Shown: positions 1-8,487, counted from the stretch's first letter. The stretch: DNA of 64,000 nucleotides from Mycolicibacterium iranicum (GCF_002101705.1 NZ_LQPC01000026.1:310001-374000), one strand, 5' to 3'. Numbers and translations: made by a program. The notes: a model not told the origin generated them from the letters alone.

Positions 1-305
1 TTGATCGCCGTGTCGGTCACGATGGCGTCGCGGACCTCGTTGGTCTCGCTCGGCTCGAGGATTCCCGCCCTGATGTAGAGCACCTCGGCGGATACCCGGA
101 GAGCCTTGGCGATCTGGTTGAGCACGTCCGCGGATGGCTTCCGCAGACCCCGTTCGATCTGGCTGAGGTACGGGTTGGAAACTCCCGCCTTCTCGGCCAG
201 CTGCCGCACCGATACCTGCGCGGCTTCGCGCTGGGACCGGATGAACGAGCCGATGTCCTGTGCGGCACTGGACACGACTGCGGCAAGATTTTCATCCTGC
301 GGCAT
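1..305 (-). CDS. XRE-family helix-turn-helix regulator (Rv0474-like), 3' end cut by window
   Basis: A small DNA-binding transcriptional regulator. The readable 101 residues hold a Cro/C1-type helix-turn-helix at about residues 18-72, with the signature VRQLAEKAGVSNPYLSQIER and then KPSADVLNQIAKAL. The ATG at 305 is preceded by GAAGGGG at suitable spacing. In M. tuberculosis the equivalent gene Rv0474 lies directly before hbhA, which would be expected just outside the window on the left. The C-terminus, about 40 residues in the family, is missing because the window begins here. Its target genes cannot be read from this sequence. Confidence 0.88.
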   Translation of the reverse strand, partial: MPQDENLAAVVSSAAQDIGSFIRSQREAAQVSVRQLAEKAGVSNPYLSQIERGLRKPSADVLNQIAKALRVSAEVLYIRAGILEPSETNEVRDAIVTDTAI

Positions 306-403
306 GGGTTGCCCCTTCGTTCGGTGGTTATCCGTGATATTGGGTACCGACGATCCCACCGTACGACGGGGTGCTAACTTTTGCAAGCACTCGTTAGCGC
401 AGG

Positions 404-1816
404 TCAGAACAGTAGCTGAGCTATCGAATAGATGACGAGGCCGGCGAGCGAACCGACGACGGTGCCGTTGATGCGGATGAACTGCAGGTCACGACCCACA
501 TGGAGCTCGATTCGTCGGCTGGCCTCCTCGGCGTCCCAGCGCTCGATCGTGTCGGTGATGATCGTTGTGATCTCCGCCCCATATTCGCCGACGAGATGGT
601 TCGCGCCGCGGACGATCCAGTTGTCGACCTTGTCGCGCAGCTCGGCATCGTCGCGCAACGATTCGCCGATGCGCACCACGGTGTCGGCGATGCGGCTCCG
701 CAGCGTGGAAGACGGATCTTCCACCGACTCCAGGATGATGCGCTTGGCCGCCCCCCACGCGGTCTCGGCCGCCCTCGCGACCTCGTCTCGCGACATGATC
801 TGCTCTTTGACGTTCTCGGCCTTCTGGATCGTGGCCTCGTCGTTCTGCAGGTCTCCGGCGAATTCGAACAGGAAGCGGGTGGCCGACTTACGGAGCTCGT
901 GGTCCGGGTTGCGGCGCACCTTGTCGGTGAAGTCCATCAGCTCGCGGTGGATGCGGTCGCCGACCAGATGATCCACCCAGCGCGGTGACCACGTCGGCGA
1001 GTCCCGCTCGATCACGCGCTCGATGATCTCGTCGGCATCGAGCGACCACTGGAACGCGCGGTCGGCCAGCAGCTGCAGCAGCGCTTCTTGCCGCCCCTCT
1101 TCCAGCAGCGAGGTCAGCACGCGTCCGATCGGCGGCCCCCACTGCGGCTCGGCAATTCGCTTCACGATCATCCGGTCCAGAAGCTGCTGGACGTCGTCGT
1201 CGCGCAGCATCTCGACGAGCACCCGCAACACGGTCGACACCTCGGCCGCCACCCGCTCCGCGTTGGCCGGATGTGCCAGCCACTTGCCGGTGCGGCTGGC
1301 GACGTCGGCGTCGCGCAGCTTCGTCTCGACGTTCTCCGGGGACAGGAAGTTCTCGCGCACGAAGTCGCTGAGACCCTCACCGAGCTGGTCCTTCTTGCGT
1401 TTGATGATCGCGGTGTGCGGAATCGGGATCCCGAGCGGGTGCTTGAACAGCGCGGTGACGGCGAACCAGTCGGCCAGCGCGCCGACCATTCCGGCTTCGG
1501 CGGCAGCACGCACATAGCCCACCCAGGGCGGTGCGCCGGTCGACTGCCACCACGTGCAGAACAGGAAGACGGCGGTGGCCCCGAGCAGGAAGCTCAACGC
1601 CACGACCTTCATGCGCCGCAGTCCGCGCCGCCGTGCGGCGTCGGCGGCGGAGTCGACACCGGCGAGCGCCTCGGCGAAGCTCCGGCGTTCGCGGGTCTCT
1701 CGGACCGCCGGCGGGGAGCCGGCGCCCTCGGATCGGTGTGCCACGTGTCCATCATCCATGTGAAGACCCGTGTGCCTCACCAGGCGCCGTCCGAACCGCC
1801 AGCTAGCGCTGGCCAC
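404..1816 (-). CDS. DUF445 family membrane protein (Rv0473-like)
   Basis: A conserved actinobacterial membrane protein of unknown function. One hydrophobic segment lies near residues 69-87 and another at about 97-120, followed by a long charged helical region and a last hydrophobic stretch at the very C-terminus (GSLAGLVIYSIAQLLF). This N- and C-terminal anchor layout with a large soluble middle is typical of DUF445. The start is uncertain: an in-frame ATG at 1759 would remove 19 basic residues that do not look conserved. It is divergent from the TetR gene at 1858, so that regulator may act on it. No function should be inferred beyond envelope association. Confidence 0.85.
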   Translation of the reverse strand: MASASWRFGRRLVRHTGLHMDDGHVAHRSEGAGSPPAVRETRERRSFAEALAGVDSAADAARRRGLRRMKVVALSFLLGATAVFLFCTWWQSTGAPPWVGYVRAAAEAGMVGALADWFAVTALFKHPLGIPIPHTAIIKRKKDQLGEGLSDFVRENFLSPENVETKLRDADVASRTGKWLAHPANAERVAAEVSTVLRVLVEMLRDDDVQQLLDRMIVKRIAEPQWGPPIGRVLTSLLEEGRQEALLQLLADRAFQWSLDADEIIERVIERDSPTWSPRWVDHLVGDRIHRELMDFTDKVRRNPDHELRKSATRFLFEFAGDLQNDEATIQKAENVKEQIMSRDEVARAAETAWGAAKRIILESVEDPSSTLRSRIADTVVRIGESLRDDAELRDKVDNWIVRGANHLVGEYGAEITTIITDTIERWDAEEASRRIELHVGRDLQFIRINGTVVGSLAGLVIYSIAQLLF

Positions 1817-1857
1817 CGTACTATTGAGACGGACTTAGGGAACGGATCTGCGCGATA

Positions 1858-2562
1858 GTGGCACAACAATCCCCGCCCGTGGCGGTCAAGACCGATGGAC
1901 GCAAACGGCGCTGGCACCAGCACAAGGTCGAGCGCCGCAACGAGCTCGTCGATGGCACGCTAGATGCCATCCGCCGGCTCGGCAGCAACGTCAGCATGGA
2001 CGAGATCGCTGCCGAGATCGGGGTCTCCAAGACCGTCCTGTACCGCTACTTCGTCGACAAGAACGACCTCACGACCGCGGTGATGATGCGCTTCGCGCAG
2101 ACCACGCTGATCCCGAACATGGCGGCGGCGCTGTCGTCGAACCTGGACGGGTACGAACTGACGCGCGAAGTCATCCGCGTCTACGTCGAGACCGTCGCCG
2201 CTGAACCCGAGCCGTACCGGTTCGTGATGGCCAACAACTCGGCCAGCAAGAGCAAGGCCGTCGCCGATTCGGAGGCGATCATCGCGCGCATGCTCGCGGT
2301 CATGCTGCGCAGACGCATGCTCTCGGTCGGGATGGACGCCGCCGGCGCGGAGCCCTGGGCGTTCCACACCGTCGGCGGGGTGCAGCTGGCCACGCACTCC
2401 TGGATGTCGAACCCGCGCATGACCGCCGACGAACTCATCGACTATCTGACGATGCTGTCGTGGAGCGCGCTGTGCGGCATCGTCGAGGTGAACGGATCGC
2501 TGGAGACATTCCGGCAGAGTCCCCATCCTTCCCCGGTGCTGCCCTCCACCCTGCTTGAGTAG
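1858..2562 (+). CDS. TetR-family transcriptional regulator (Rv0472c-like)
   Basis: A one-component repressor-type regulator of 234 residues. The N-terminal helix-turn-helix spans about residues 46-65 (SMDEIAAEIGVSKTVLYRYF), after a basic stretch rich in Arg and Lys. The remainder is the helical ligand-binding and dimerisation domain. A GTG start is used 41 bp from the divergent DUF445 gene. The stop at 2562 lies 4 bp before the proposed start of the PPK2 gene, so the two are probably co-transcribed. In M. tuberculosis the orthologue sits near pcaA and umaA, which are absent at this spot here. The ligand is unknown. Confidence 0.9.
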   Translation: MAQQSPPVAVKTDGRKRRWHQHKVERRNELVDGTLDAIRRLGSNVSMDEIAAEIGVSKTVLYRYFVDKNDLTTAVMMRFAQTTLIPNMAAALSSNLDGYELTREVIRVYVETVAAEPEPYRFVMANNSASKSKAVADSEAIIARMLAVMLRRRMLSVGMDAAGAEPWAFHTVGGVQLATHSWMSNPRMTADELIDYLTMLSWSALCGIVEVNGSLETFRQSPHPSPVLPSTLLE

Positions 2563-2566
2563 GGCT

Positions 2567-3451
2567 GTGACCGATACCCGACGCACCAAAGAGCCCGACG
2601 ACCTCCCGTCGCTGTGGACACACCAGCCGCACGAAGAGCTGACGTTCCGGCCCGGCGACAAGGTCGCCGACATCGACGCCGCAGCCACCCCGGGTTTTCG
2701 CGGCAGCAAGTCCGACGCGCCGACCCTGCAGGAAGAACGCAATGTGCGCTTCGCGGAACTGCAGGAGATGCTCTACGCCAACAGCCGTGCCGGCGACACC
2801 CGCTCGGTGCTGCTGGTGTTGCAGGGCATGGACACCGCGGGCAAGGGTGGCATTGTCAAACACGTTGTGGGAGCAGCTAACCCGCAGGGCATCGACTACC
2901 GGAGCTTCGGCAAGCCGACGCCTGAGGAGCTGTCCCACCACTACCTGTGGCGGATCCGCAAGGCCCTGCCGCAGCCCGGTCACATCGGGGTCTTCGACCG
3001 GTCCCACTACGAGGACGTCCTGATCGTGCGCGTGCACAACCTGGTCCCGCCCGACGTGTGGGAGCCCCGCTACGACGAGATCAACGCCTTCGAGCGTGAA
3101 CTCGTCGACAGCGGAACCACATTGGTGAAGGTGGCGATGTTCGTCTCCCTCGATGAGCAGAAGAAACGGCTCGCCGAGCGACTCGAGCGGCCGGACAAGT
3201 TTTGGAAGTACAACCCTGCCGACATCGACGAGCGCATGAAGTGGCCGCTGTACCAGGAGGCGTATCAGGCCATGCTGGACCGGACGTCGACGGACTACGC
3301 GCCGTGGCACATCGTGCCGAGCAACCGGAAGTGGTACAGCCGCCTGGCGATTCTCGAACTGCTGATCGAGGCGCTGAAGGGTCTCAACATGTCCTGGCCG
3401 CCGGCAGATTTCGATGTCGAGGCCGAGAAGAAGCGGCTTGCCGCGGTCTAG
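2567..3451 (+). CDS. Polyphosphate kinase 2 family phosphotransferase
   Basis: A PPK2-family enzyme that moves phosphate between polyphosphate and nucleotides. The protein has the Walker-A-like motif QGMDTAGKGGIVKH near residues 84-97 and the lid/Walker-B region VFDRSHYEDVL near 145. About 294 residues is the normal length of a one-domain PPK2. GTG at 2567 is chosen because an in-frame TTG at 2555 would overlap the preceding TetR stop. The MDTAGKGG and RSHYEDVL variants set it apart from the second PPK2 at 37196-38080, so the two are distinct subfamilies. Whether it prefers mono- or diphosphates cannot be told from sequence by eye. Confidence 0.9.
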   Translation: MTDTRRTKEPDDLPSLWTHQPHEELTFRPGDKVADIDAAATPGFRGSKSDAPTLQEERNVRFAELQEMLYANSRAGDTRSVLLVLQGMDTAGKGGIVKHVVGAANPQGIDYRSFGKPTPEELSHHYLWRIRKALPQPGHIGVFDRSHYEDVLIVRVHNLVPPDVWEPRYDEINAFERELVDSGTTLVKVAMFVSLDEQKKRLAERLERPDKFWKYNPADIDERMKWPLYQEAYQAMLDRTSTDYAPWHIVPSNRKWYSRLAILELLIEALKGLNMSWPPADFDVEAEKKRLAAV

Positions 3452-3489
3452 GCGTCCTTAGCGGCGCCGAGCGCACACTTGTCAGGCGC

Positions 3490-3549
3490 GCCGAGAGTGC
3501 GCTCAGGGCGGAATTTCAGCCGATTCTCCGCCCTGTGCGCACTCTCGGC
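3490..3549. repeat. Intergenic hairpin with CGAGAGTGC foot
   Basis: A long imperfect palindrome fills the gap between the convergent PPK2 and fadB2 genes. The outer arms GCCGAGAGTGCG (3490-3501) and CGCACTCTCGGC (3538-3549) are perfect, and the inner arms AGGGCGGA and TCCGCCCT continue the stem, giving 23 bp with a single mismatch and a 14-nt loop. It has no T-run, so it may act as a two-way terminator or be a dispersed mycobacterial intergenic repeat. Related elements lie near 19092, 24751 and 48063. Confidence 0.75.
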
Positions 3550-3556
3550 ACAGCAA

Positions 3557-4411
3557 TCAGTACGTGTAGAAGCCCTTGCCCGACTTCTTGCCGAGCTGAC
3601 CGGCTTCCACCATGCGCTGCAGCAGGGGCGGCGGCGCGAAGTTCGGATCCTTGTACTCGTCGTACATCGAGTCCGCGATCAGCTTCATGGTGTCCAGGCC
3701 GATGAGGTCAGACAGCCGCAGCGGACCCATCGGGTGCGAGAGCCCGGCGACGACGGCGGTATCGATGTCCTCGACGCTGGCCACCCCGGCTTCGGCCATC
3801 CGGATCGCCGACAGCAGGTAGGGCACCAGCAGGGCGTTGACGATGAAGCCGGACCGGTCGCCACAGCGCACGACCTTCTTGCCGAGCACCTCACCCGCGA
3901 ACTGCTCGACGCGCGCGATGGCCTCGTCGGAGGTGACGAGCGTGTTGATCAGTTCCACCAGCGGCAGTACCGGTACCGGGTTGAAGAAGTGCAGACCGAG
4001 CACCCGGCTCGGATTCTTCGTCGCCGCAGCGATTTTCATGATCGGAATGCTGGAGGTGTTCGACGCGAGCACGGCGTCGGGATCGGTGACGATCTCGTCG
4101 AGCGCAGCGAAGACCTTGGCCTTGACGGCTTCGTCCTCGACGATCGCCTCGATGACAAGCTGACGGTCGGCGAGGTCGGCGAGGTTCGTGGTGAATCTCA
4201 GGCGCGCGAGCGTCACCTCGAAGTCGTCGGCGGAAAGCTTGCCCTTGGACTTGGCCCGCTCCAGTGATGCCGTCACCCGGGCCTTGCCCGCAGCGGCAAG
4301 TTCCTCGGTCGGTTCGAACGCGATGACGTCGGCGCCCGCCTTCGCGCACACCTCGGCGATGCCGCCGCCCATCTGTCCGGCGCCCACAACCCCGACTCGT
4401 TCGATGCTCAA
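3557..4411 (-). CDS. fadB2: 3-hydroxybutyryl-CoA dehydrogenase FadB2
   Basis: An NAD(P)-dependent 3-hydroxyacyl-CoA dehydrogenase that oxidises 3-hydroxybutyryl-CoA to acetoacetyl-CoA or runs the reverse reaction. The N-terminal Rossmann motif GVVGAGQMGGG and the C-terminal dimerisation domain (GLSHPMGPLRLSDLIGLDT) are clear. It is 284 residues, against 286 in M. tuberculosis FadB2. The start is taken as TTG at 4411 because AAGGAGA lies six bases upstream of it; an ATG further out at 4429 would place that site inside the gene. It lies downstream of icl on the same strand with a hairpin between them, a gene pairing conserved in mycobacteria. Confidence 0.95.
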   Translation of the reverse strand: MSIERVGVVGAGQMGGGIAEVCAKAGADVIAFEPTEELAAAGKARVTASLERAKSKGKLSADDFEVTLARLRFTTNLADLADRQLVIEAIVEDEAVKAKVFAALDEIVTDPDAVLASNTSSIPIMKIAAATKNPSRVLGLHFFNPVPVLPLVELINTLVTSDEAIARVEQFAGEVLGKKVVRCGDRSGFIVNALLVPYLLSAIRMAEAGVASVEDIDTAVVAGLSHPMGPLRLSDLIGLDTMKLIADSMYDEYKDPNFAPPPLLQRMVEAGQLGKKSGKGFYTY

Positions 4412-4433
4412 CTGATGTCTCCTTGTCATGCGT

Positions 4434-4466
4434 CAGACCCCGCCCAAGATTTCTGGGCGGGGTCTG
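4434..4466. terminator. Hairpin between icl and fadB2
   Basis: The perfect 13-bp arms CAGACCCCGCCCA and TGGGCGGGGTCTG are separated by a 7-nt loop. The element lies 82 bp after the icl stop and 22 bp before the fadB2 start, on the strand both genes share. No T-tract follows, so it may be a partial or factor-assisted terminator, or an RNA-stability element that lowers fadB2 expression relative to icl. Confidence 0.7.
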
Positions 4467-4548
4467 CGCTGTCAAGCCGTGCGAGCGTGCGCTGCGTGTA
4501 CGCGCCTTGCGGCGTGTTGCCGTGCAGACGCGCGCGCTCGCGGTGCTT

Positions 4549-5841
4549 CTAGTGGAACTGGCCCTCTTCGGTCGAACCCGCGAGCGCGGTGGTCGACGAG
4601 GTGGGATCCACGGTGGTGGCGATCCGGTCGAAGTAGCCGGCGCCGACCTCACGCTGGTGCTTGGTGGCGGTGTAGCCACGCTCTTCGGCGGCGAACTCGC
4701 GCTCCTGCAGCTCGACGTAGGCGCTCATCTGGTTGCGGGCGTAGCCGTGGGCCAGATCGAACATCGAGTAGTTCAGAGCATGGAAGCCGGCGAGGGTGAT
4801 GAACTGGAACTTGAAGCCCATCGCGCCGAGCTCCTTCTGGAACTTCGCGATCGTCGCGTCGTCGAGGTGCTTCTTCCAGTTGAACGACGGCGAGCAGTTG
4901 TAGGCCAGCATCTGGTCCGGGAACTCGCTCTTGACGCCCTCGGCGAACTTCTTGGCCAGCTCGAGATCCGGGGTGCCGGTCTCCATCCAGATCAGGTCCG
5001 AGTACGGCGCGTAGGCACGCGCACGGGCGATGCAGGGCTCGAGACCGTTCTTCACGCGGTAGAAGCCCTCGGCGGTGCGGTCACCGGTGATGAACGGCTG
5101 ATCGCGCTCGTCCACGTCGGAGGTGATGAGCGTGGCGGCCTCGGCGTCGGTACGGGCGATGACCACCGTGGGCACACCGGCGACGTCGGCCGCGAGGCGG
5201 GCCGAGGTGAGGGTGCGGATGTGCTGCTGGGTCGGGATGAGCACCTTGCCACCGAGGTGGCCGCACTTCTTCTCCGACGCGAGCTGGTCTTCCCAATGCG
5301 AGCCGGCGACACCGGCGGCGATCATCGCCTTCTGCAGTTCGTAGACGTTCAACGCGCCACCGAAGCCGGCTTCACCGTCGGCGACGATCGGGGCGAGCCA
5401 GTTGTCGACGGAGGTGTCGCCCTCGACCTTGGCGATCTCGTCGGCGCGCAGCAGCGCATTGTTGATCCGGCGGATGACCTGCGGCACCGAGTTGGCCGGG
5501 TAGAGGCTCTGGTCGGGGTAGGTGTGCCCGGAGAGGTTCGCGTCACCGGCGACCTGCCAACCCGACAGGTAGATGGCCTTCAGGCCGGCGCGCACCTGCT
5601 GCACGGCCATGTTGCCGGTCAGCGCTCCGAGCGAGTTGACGAAGTCCATCTCGTGCAGCTGCTCCCACAGCACCTCGGCGCCGCGACGGGCCAGCGTGTG
5701 CTCCTCGACGACATGGCCCTGCAGGGCGACGACGTCGGCCGGGGTGTAGGTGCGCGTGACGTTCTTCCAGCGGGGGTTGTGGTCCCAGTCGTGCTGGATC
5801 TGTTCGGGGGACTTCGGCGTGCCAACGGTCGACTTGGTCAT
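4549..5841 (-). CDS. icl: Isocitrate lyase
   Basis: The first enzyme of the glyoxylate shunt; it cleaves isocitrate to succinate and glyoxylate, and mycobacterial Icl1 also serves as methylisocitrate lyase. The 430 residues match the family closely along their length. The catalytic KKCGH loop is present, as are [15 protein letters not shown] and the C-terminal STEEGQFH typical of mycobacterial Icl1. The ATG at 5841 follows AAGGAGCAGG; an upstream in-frame extension to 5865 has no support. The 280-bp upstream region carries several palindromic TTCGCAA-like words, consistent with control by RamB encoded close by. Confidence 0.98.
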   Translation of the reverse strand: MTKSTVGTPKSPEQIQHDWDHNPRWKNVTRTYTPADVVALQGHVVEEHTLARRGAEVLWEQLHEMDFVNSLGALTGNMAVQQVRAGLKAIYLSGWQVAGDANLSGHTYPDQSLYPANSVPQVIRRINNALLRADEIAKVEGDTSVDNWLAPIVADGEAGFGGALNVYELQKAMIAAGVAGSHWEDQLASEKKCGHLGGKVLIPTQQHIRTLTSARLAADVAGVPTVVIARTDAEAATLITSDVDERDQPFITGDRTAEGFYRVKNGLEPCIARARAYAPYSDLIWMETGTPDLELAKKFAEGVKSEFPDQMLAYNCSPSFNWKKHLDDATIAKFQKELGAMGFKFQFITLAGFHALNYSMFDLAHGYARNQMSAYVELQEREFAAEERGYTATKHQREVGAGYFDRIATTVDPTSSTTALAGSTEEGQFH

Positions 5842-5858
5842 GACGGCCTGCTCCTTAA

Positions 5859-5890
5859 TTCGCAAAACGGTGGCGGCCCTGATTCGCGAA
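5859..5890. promoter_or_regulatory. Candidate RamB sites near the icl start
   Basis: TTCGCAAA at 5859-5866 and the palindrome TTCGCGAA at 5883-5890 lie just upstream of the icl ribosome-binding site. RamB of corynebacteria is known to bind TTTGCAAA-type words. The same TTCGCAAA word recurs in the ramB promoter at 7005-7012, which supports a shared regulator. Assignment to RamB is an inference from motif and context. Confidence 0.5.
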
Positions 5891-6009
5891 GCGTCGCCAC
5901 AGTGTGTTGTTAACGCGCCAGCTGGTTCGCCGGCTTGCTAACCCGAGGATGCACCACGCCATAACCGCAGGTCCACCAGTTTCGCTTGCCAATTTTCGCG
6001 AACGGCTTC

Positions 6010-6033
6010 CGCAAATTTGCGAATCTTGCGAAG
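6010..6033. promoter_or_regulatory. Candidate RamB operator upstream of icl
   Basis: The perfect palindrome CGCAAATTTGCG (6010-6021) is followed directly by the half-site TTGCGAAG (6026-6033). It lies about 170 bp upstream of the icl start codon in an unusually AT-rich gap. The words match the RamB-type TTTGCGAA/TTCGCAAA seen in the ramB promoter itself. A position this far upstream would suit an activator or a looping site. Confidence 0.5.
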
Positions 6034-6061
6034 AGCCAGTGTGACTGAAACGGTTCAGAAT

Positions 6062-6106
6062 CTACTCGCGAGTAGCGAATATTCGCAGGTCAGTACGCCC
6101 GTACTG
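6062..6106. promoter_or_regulatory. Cluster of three palindromes between icl and the thioesterase gene
   Basis: Three perfect dyads lie almost end to end: CTACTCGCGAGTAG (6062-6075), GCGAATATTCGC (6075-6086) and CAGTAC-GCCC-GTACTG (6091-6106). The middle one contains the GCGAA half-word also found in the RamB-like sites. The last could fold as a small hairpin just after the stop of the upstream gene. Their density in 45 bp suggests a multi-site operator, but no binding protein is proven. Confidence 0.45.
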
Positions 6107-6121
6107 TTTAGAGGGCCCGAG

Positions 6122-6952
6122 TCAGAGGGAGAAGATCGACGCGACCGCTTTGACGTCCTCGCCGACCACATATGTGAGCGTTGTAACAGCCCGATCGCTG
6201 AGTTCTTCGCCGAATTTGTCGGTGGACCCCGCCGGGTAGACGTGGCGGATGATCTCGAGCTTGTCCCCCAGCGCTACGGGCAGATCATGCTCGATGGTCA
6301 CGCGCAGCGGGGCTCGCATCAGCTCGGGCTGCGAGTAGAGGTAATCCTCGACCACGCTCCAATACACGGAATTGTTCATGTGATCGAAAATGTCGATGTC
6401 GCTGACCCGCACCGGGTAGTCGCGAATGTGCTCGGCATCTTCGCGGTTACCCGGCTTCAGATAGGCCTTCCACCGCAACCGGCTCTCGCTGGTCGTTCGT
6501 CGCAGCCCTTCGATGAAGTCATCGGAGATGCGCGCAGGCCCTTGAGTCTCCCGGTTGATGTTGATCCAGAAGGCCTCGGATTCGACGAGGCCGCCTTTAC
6601 GACCTTCTATGCGCACACGCATCTCGCACCACCGGTTCGAGGTGCCCGAACACCAGCGCCGCAGCCGCAAAATGTCCTTGAAGACGATGGGCTCGATCAT
6701 GTCGATCATGGTGCGGCGTACGATCCACAGCGGATGGGTGTCCTCGTAGCCCATCTCCCGCAGTTGATCGGTGCCGATGTCCTGGATGTGGCGGGTGGCC
6801 GCGTCGAACTTGAGCCTGCCCTCGCGGTCGACGTCCGCGACACGCAGCGGCCACTGGATGTCGAAGACATCCGGGTGTCCTTCGGGGACGGGCATCAACG
6901 TCTTCGACAGCCCGGTGCCCAACGTTTTCCCGGCCACGTCCTTGGTGCTCAC
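6122..6952 (-). CDS. Acyl-ACP thioesterase family protein (Rv0466-like)
   Basis: A double-hotdog protein related to acyl-ACP thioesterases, which release fatty acids from acyl carrier protein. Both hotdog halves are visible: the first around HIQDIGTDQLREMGYEDTH and WCSGTSNRWCEMRVR, the second around RVSDIDIFDHMNNSVYWSV. Conservation with M. tuberculosis Rv0466 is high. GTG at 6952 is chosen, with AGGA nine bases before it; another GTG at 6970 is possible. It is divergent from ramB with 89 bp between them, and that gap contains a RamB-like dyad, so it may share this control. The natural substrate is not known. Confidence 0.9.
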   Translation of the reverse strand: MSTKDVAGKTLGTGLSKTLMPVPEGHPDVFDIQWPLRVADVDREGRLKFDAATRHIQDIGTDQLREMGYEDTHPLWIVRRTMIDMIEPIVFKDILRLRRWCSGTSNRWCEMRVRIEGRKGGLVESEAFWININRETQGPARISDDFIEGLRRTTSESRLRWKAYLKPGNREDAEHIRDYPVRVSDIDIFDHMNNSVYWSVVEDYLYSQPELMRAPLRVTIEHDLPVALGDKLEIIRHVYPAGSTDKFGEELSDRAVTTLTYVVGEDVKAVASIFSL

Positions 6953-6990
6953 GGACTCTGATCCTGCCACAGCACCACTGCTGCCAATCC

Positions 6991-7010
6991 TGCGAAGCGC
7001 GTGCTTCGCA
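6991..7010. promoter_or_regulatory. RamB-like operator between the thioesterase gene and ramB
   Basis: TGCGAAGC and GCTTCGCA form a perfect 8-bp inverted repeat with a GCGT spacer, 32 bp upstream of the ramB GTG. The word continues into TTCGCAAA, as in the icl upstream region. RamB of M. tuberculosis is reported to bind its own promoter, so autoregulation is the simplest reading; control of the divergent gene is also possible. Confidence 0.65.
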
Positions 7011-7041
7011 AACCTTCACAACACTGTCTAGGCTGGTAATC

Positions 7042-8487
7042 GTGGCCAAAATCTTCGTCGGGGGACGGGTGCGGCAGCTCCGCAATGAGCGCGGGTTCAG
7101 CCAGGCCGCGCTCGCGCAGATGCTGGAGATCTCCCCCAGTTATCTGAACCAGATCGAGCATGACGTCAGGCCGTTGACGGTAGCCGTGCTGCTCCGCATC
7201 ACCGAGGTGTTCGGGGTCGATGCGACGTTCTTCGCCTCGCAGGACGACACCCGCCTGATCGCCGAGCTCCGTGAGGTCGTCATGGATCGCGACCTCGACG
7301 TCGACGTCGACCCCGCCGAGGTCGCCGACATGGTCGGTGCTCATCCTGCGCTGGCACGCGCGATGGTCAACCTGCACCGTCGCTATCAGCTCACGACCAC
7401 ACAACTGGCCGCCGCCACCGAAGACCGGTTCCATGTCGGCAGTTCGGGGGGCAGCGGCTCGGGGTCCATCTCGATGCCCCACGAGGAAGTGCGCGACTAC
7501 TTCTATCAACGGCAGAACTATCTGCACGATCTCGACACCGCGGCCGAGGAACTCACCGCCGACATGCGGGTCCACCGCGGGGAGCTGGCGAGCGACCTGA
7601 CCGACCGATTGCGATTCGTCCACGGCGTCACCGTCATTCGCAGCGTCGATCTCGGCTCGTCACATCCGCAAGGGGTACTGCACCGCTACGACCCCGCGAC
7701 AAAGCGCCTCGAAATCGGTGCACACATGTCCTCGGGTCAGCGGGTGTTCCGGATGGCGGCCGAACTGGCGTACCTGGAGTGCGGCGATCTGATCGACAGA
7801 CTGGTTGACGAGGGCCATTTCACCAGTGAGGAGTCCAGGAAGCTGGCGCGGATGGGCCTGGCCAACTACTTCGCCGCCGCCACCGTGCTGCCCTACGGGC
7901 AGTTCCACGCCGTGGCAGAACAGTTCCGCTACGACATCGAGCGGCTGTCCGCGTACTACGCCGTGAGCTATGAGACCATCTGCCACCGGCTCTCCACCCT
8001 GCAGCGGCCGTCGATGCGAGGTGTCCCGTTCTCGTTCGTCCGGGTCGACCGGGCCGGAAACATGTCGAAACGCCAGTCCGCCACGGGTTTTCACTTCTCG
8101 TCCAGCGGCGGCACTTGTCCCCTGTGGAACGTCTACGAAACCTTCGCCAACCCCGGCAAGATCCTGGTGCAGATCGCGGAGATGCCCGACGGGCGCCATT
8201 ACATGTGGGTGGCGCGGACCGTGGAGCGACGTGCGGCGCGCTATGGTCAGCCGGGTAAGACGTTCGCGATCGGCCTCGGCTGCGAACTGCGTCACGCGCA
8301 GCGGCTGGTCTATTCGGAAGGCCTGGTGACCGGTGACCCCAACGTGCCAGCGACGCCGATCGGCGCCGGCTGCCGGGTGTGCGAACGTGACAACTGTCCG
8401 CAGCGTGCTTTCCCTGCTCTGGGACGCGCACTCGACGTCGACGAGCACCGCTCGACGGTGTCGCCGTACCTGGTGAGGCAGTCATGA
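7042..8487 (+). CDS. ramB: Transcriptional regulator RamB of acetate/glyoxylate metabolism
   Basis: A regulator of isocitrate lyase and acetate metabolism. The N-terminal XRE-type helix-turn-helix is at about residues 8-62 (GFSQAALAQMLEISPSYLNQ), followed by a ScfR/IrrE-like middle region and a C-terminal domain with several cysteines (GAGCRVCERDNCPQRAFP). At 481 residues it is slightly longer than M. tuberculosis RamB (about 474), with a Gly/Ser-rich insertion near residue 133. A GTG start at 7042 is used. The stop overlaps the ATG of the next gene by 4 bp (ATGA), so translation is coupled. RamB-like dyads lie upstream of it and of icl. Confidence 0.96.
   Translation: MAKIFVGGRVRQLRNERGFSQAALAQMLEISPSYLNQIEHDVRPLTVAVLLRITEVFGVDATFFASQDDTRLIAELREVVMDRDLDVDVDPAEVADMVGAHPALARAMVNLHRRYQLTTTQLAAATEDRFHVGSSGGSGSGSISMPHEEVRDYFYQRQNYLHDLDTAAEELTADMRVHRGELASDLTDRLRFVHGVTVIRSVDLGSSHPQGVLHRYDPATKRLEIGAHMSSGQRVFRMAAELAYLECGDLIDRLVDEGHFTSEESRKLARMGLANYFAAATVLPYGQFHAVAEQFRYDIERLSAYYAVSYETICHRLSTLQRPSMRGVPFSFVRVDRAGNMSKRQSATGFHFSSSGGTCPLWNVYETFANPGKILVQIAEMPDGRHYMWVARTVERRAARYGQPGKTFAIGLGCELRHAQRLVYSEGLVTGDPNVPATPIGAGCRVCERDNCPQRAFPALGRALDVDEHRSTVSPYLVRQS

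Noticed and set aside
4423..5913. Open frame of 496 codons antisense to icl
   Set aside because: Isocitrate lyase is certain on the other strand, and this frame shows only complement bias.
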